From: a virus
IMG/VR virus record: IMGVR_UViG_3300010371_000002
Coordinates: 29,961-93,960 of that record
Length of the DNA stretch: 64,000 nucleotides
Strand: one strand, 5' to 3'
This document shows, piece by piece, positions 63,614-64,000 of the stretch. How positions within the stretch are numbered: position 1 is the first letter of the stretch; each line of letters begins with the position of its first letter. Made by a program: the position numbers and the translations under genes. A model generated the notes under the pieces. That model was not told the origin of the DNA. It did no database searches and saw nothing but the letters and a program-made list of their open reading frames with translations.

Positions 63614-63982
63614 TCACGATGGCGGTGCTTTCCGCTTGCGTTCCTTCTGGATGGCTTCGATCCTGTCAAGCTGATCATCCGTCATCGCGCCCATTTTATA
63701 GGCCATCCATCGAATCCGCGCCTGACGCAGAACGAGAACACTTTCAGCGGCAATGACTTCCTCATCGTCAGGTAGCAAATACTCACCCGCCGAGCGGCTT
63801 GTATTTGCTCGATTTACGCGCCAGACGCTATTGGTAATGCGAATATATTTCTCGTCGGAATCGGCTTTGACCTTGTTATGCTCAATCCTAGCGCGGTTGC
63901 CGGATTTGGCCGTGATGGTTACGACGGTGTCCCCCGGTTTTAGCGATTGGAGCCACGCGGCCCGCTCCGTGTCAACGGTCAT
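63614..63982 (-). CDS. Hypothetical protein with KOW-like start
   Basis: The product has 122 residues. The first part, LQSLKPGDTVVTITAKSGNR, resembles a small SH3/KOW barrel, and the end is helical and basic (DRIEAIQKERKRKAPPS). Possibly nucleic-acid binding. It is the last gene in the window; the remaining 18 bp hold part of its upstream region. Confidence 0.6.
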   Translation of the reverse strand: MTVDTERAAWLQSLKPGDTVVTITAKSGNRARIEHNKVKADSDEKYIRITNSVWRVNRANTSRSAGEYLLPDDEEVIAAESVLVLRQARIRWMAYKMGAMTDDQLDRIEAIQKERKRKAPPS

Positions 63983-64000
63983 TGGTGGCCTCCAGCTGTC

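Overview
The window is a 64 kb stretch of a tailed, temperate double-stranded DNA phage, either free or as a prophage. It has long noncontractile-tail (siphovirus-like) morphogenesis genes, a Mu-type head module, an early/replication region, a repressor switch and a large serine integrase. The host cannot be named. The sequence is moderately GC-rich with sigma70-type promoters (one exact TTGACA-17-TATAAT). Several promoters place the -10 box only 5-6 nt before the ATG, so leaderless mRNAs look common. That fits many high-GC or deep-branching bacterial phyla but proves none of them.

Layout, right to left along the minus strand. 28.5-22.3 kb: phage metallopeptidase, terminase small and large subunits, DUF935-type portal, a coiled-coil protein, a tRNA-like RNA and a small virion-like protein. 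22.3-19.4 kb: a surface-sugar cassette (FkbM methyltransferase and two glycosyltransferases). 18-13 kb: a 1179-residue ORF joining MuF, a zinc ribbon, a 2H phosphoesterase, a gpI-type protease and a scaffold, then decoration and major capsid proteins. 13-8.3 kb: connectors, tail completion, tail tube and tail assembly chaperones with a TTTAAAA -1 frameshift. 7.3-1 kb: a 1263-residue tape-measure-like protein with His-rich repeats and two further tail proteins, the last cut by the window edge. Two plus-strand morons (7.4 and 18.1-18.7 kb) interrupt the late genes. No endolysin is visible; three tiny membrane proteins at 29.4-30.5 kb are the only lysis candidates.

28.6-56.5 kb is a tightly packed minus-strand early/middle region with many 4-base start/stop overlaps. 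It encodes nucleotide metabolism proteins (ThyX, deoxyribosyltransferase-like), a phosphoesterase, a prim-pol/DUF3987 replication protein with an AT-rich iteron region, ParB-like and PadR-like regulators, a RusA-like resolvase, two paralogous twin-HTH proteins, Dam and C5 methyltransferases, an annealing-protein-like factor, a Gam-like protein and many small zinc-finger proteins. A TnpB-only IS605-type element and three HNH genes lie here; a fourth HNH gene follows the integrase.

56.5-64 kb is the control region: divergent XRE regulators share three dyad operators, each overlapping a -35 box. The serine integrase follows, then a second divergent promoter pair with two copies of a 15-bp operator, then small early genes and a LexA-type regulator without a peptidase domain. 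The most striking unexplained structures are five 13-20 bp perfect inverted repeats spaced about 100-130 bp inside the C5 methyltransferase gene, the internally initiated fused head-maturation ORF, and the tRNA-like RNA with a multi-hairpin core.
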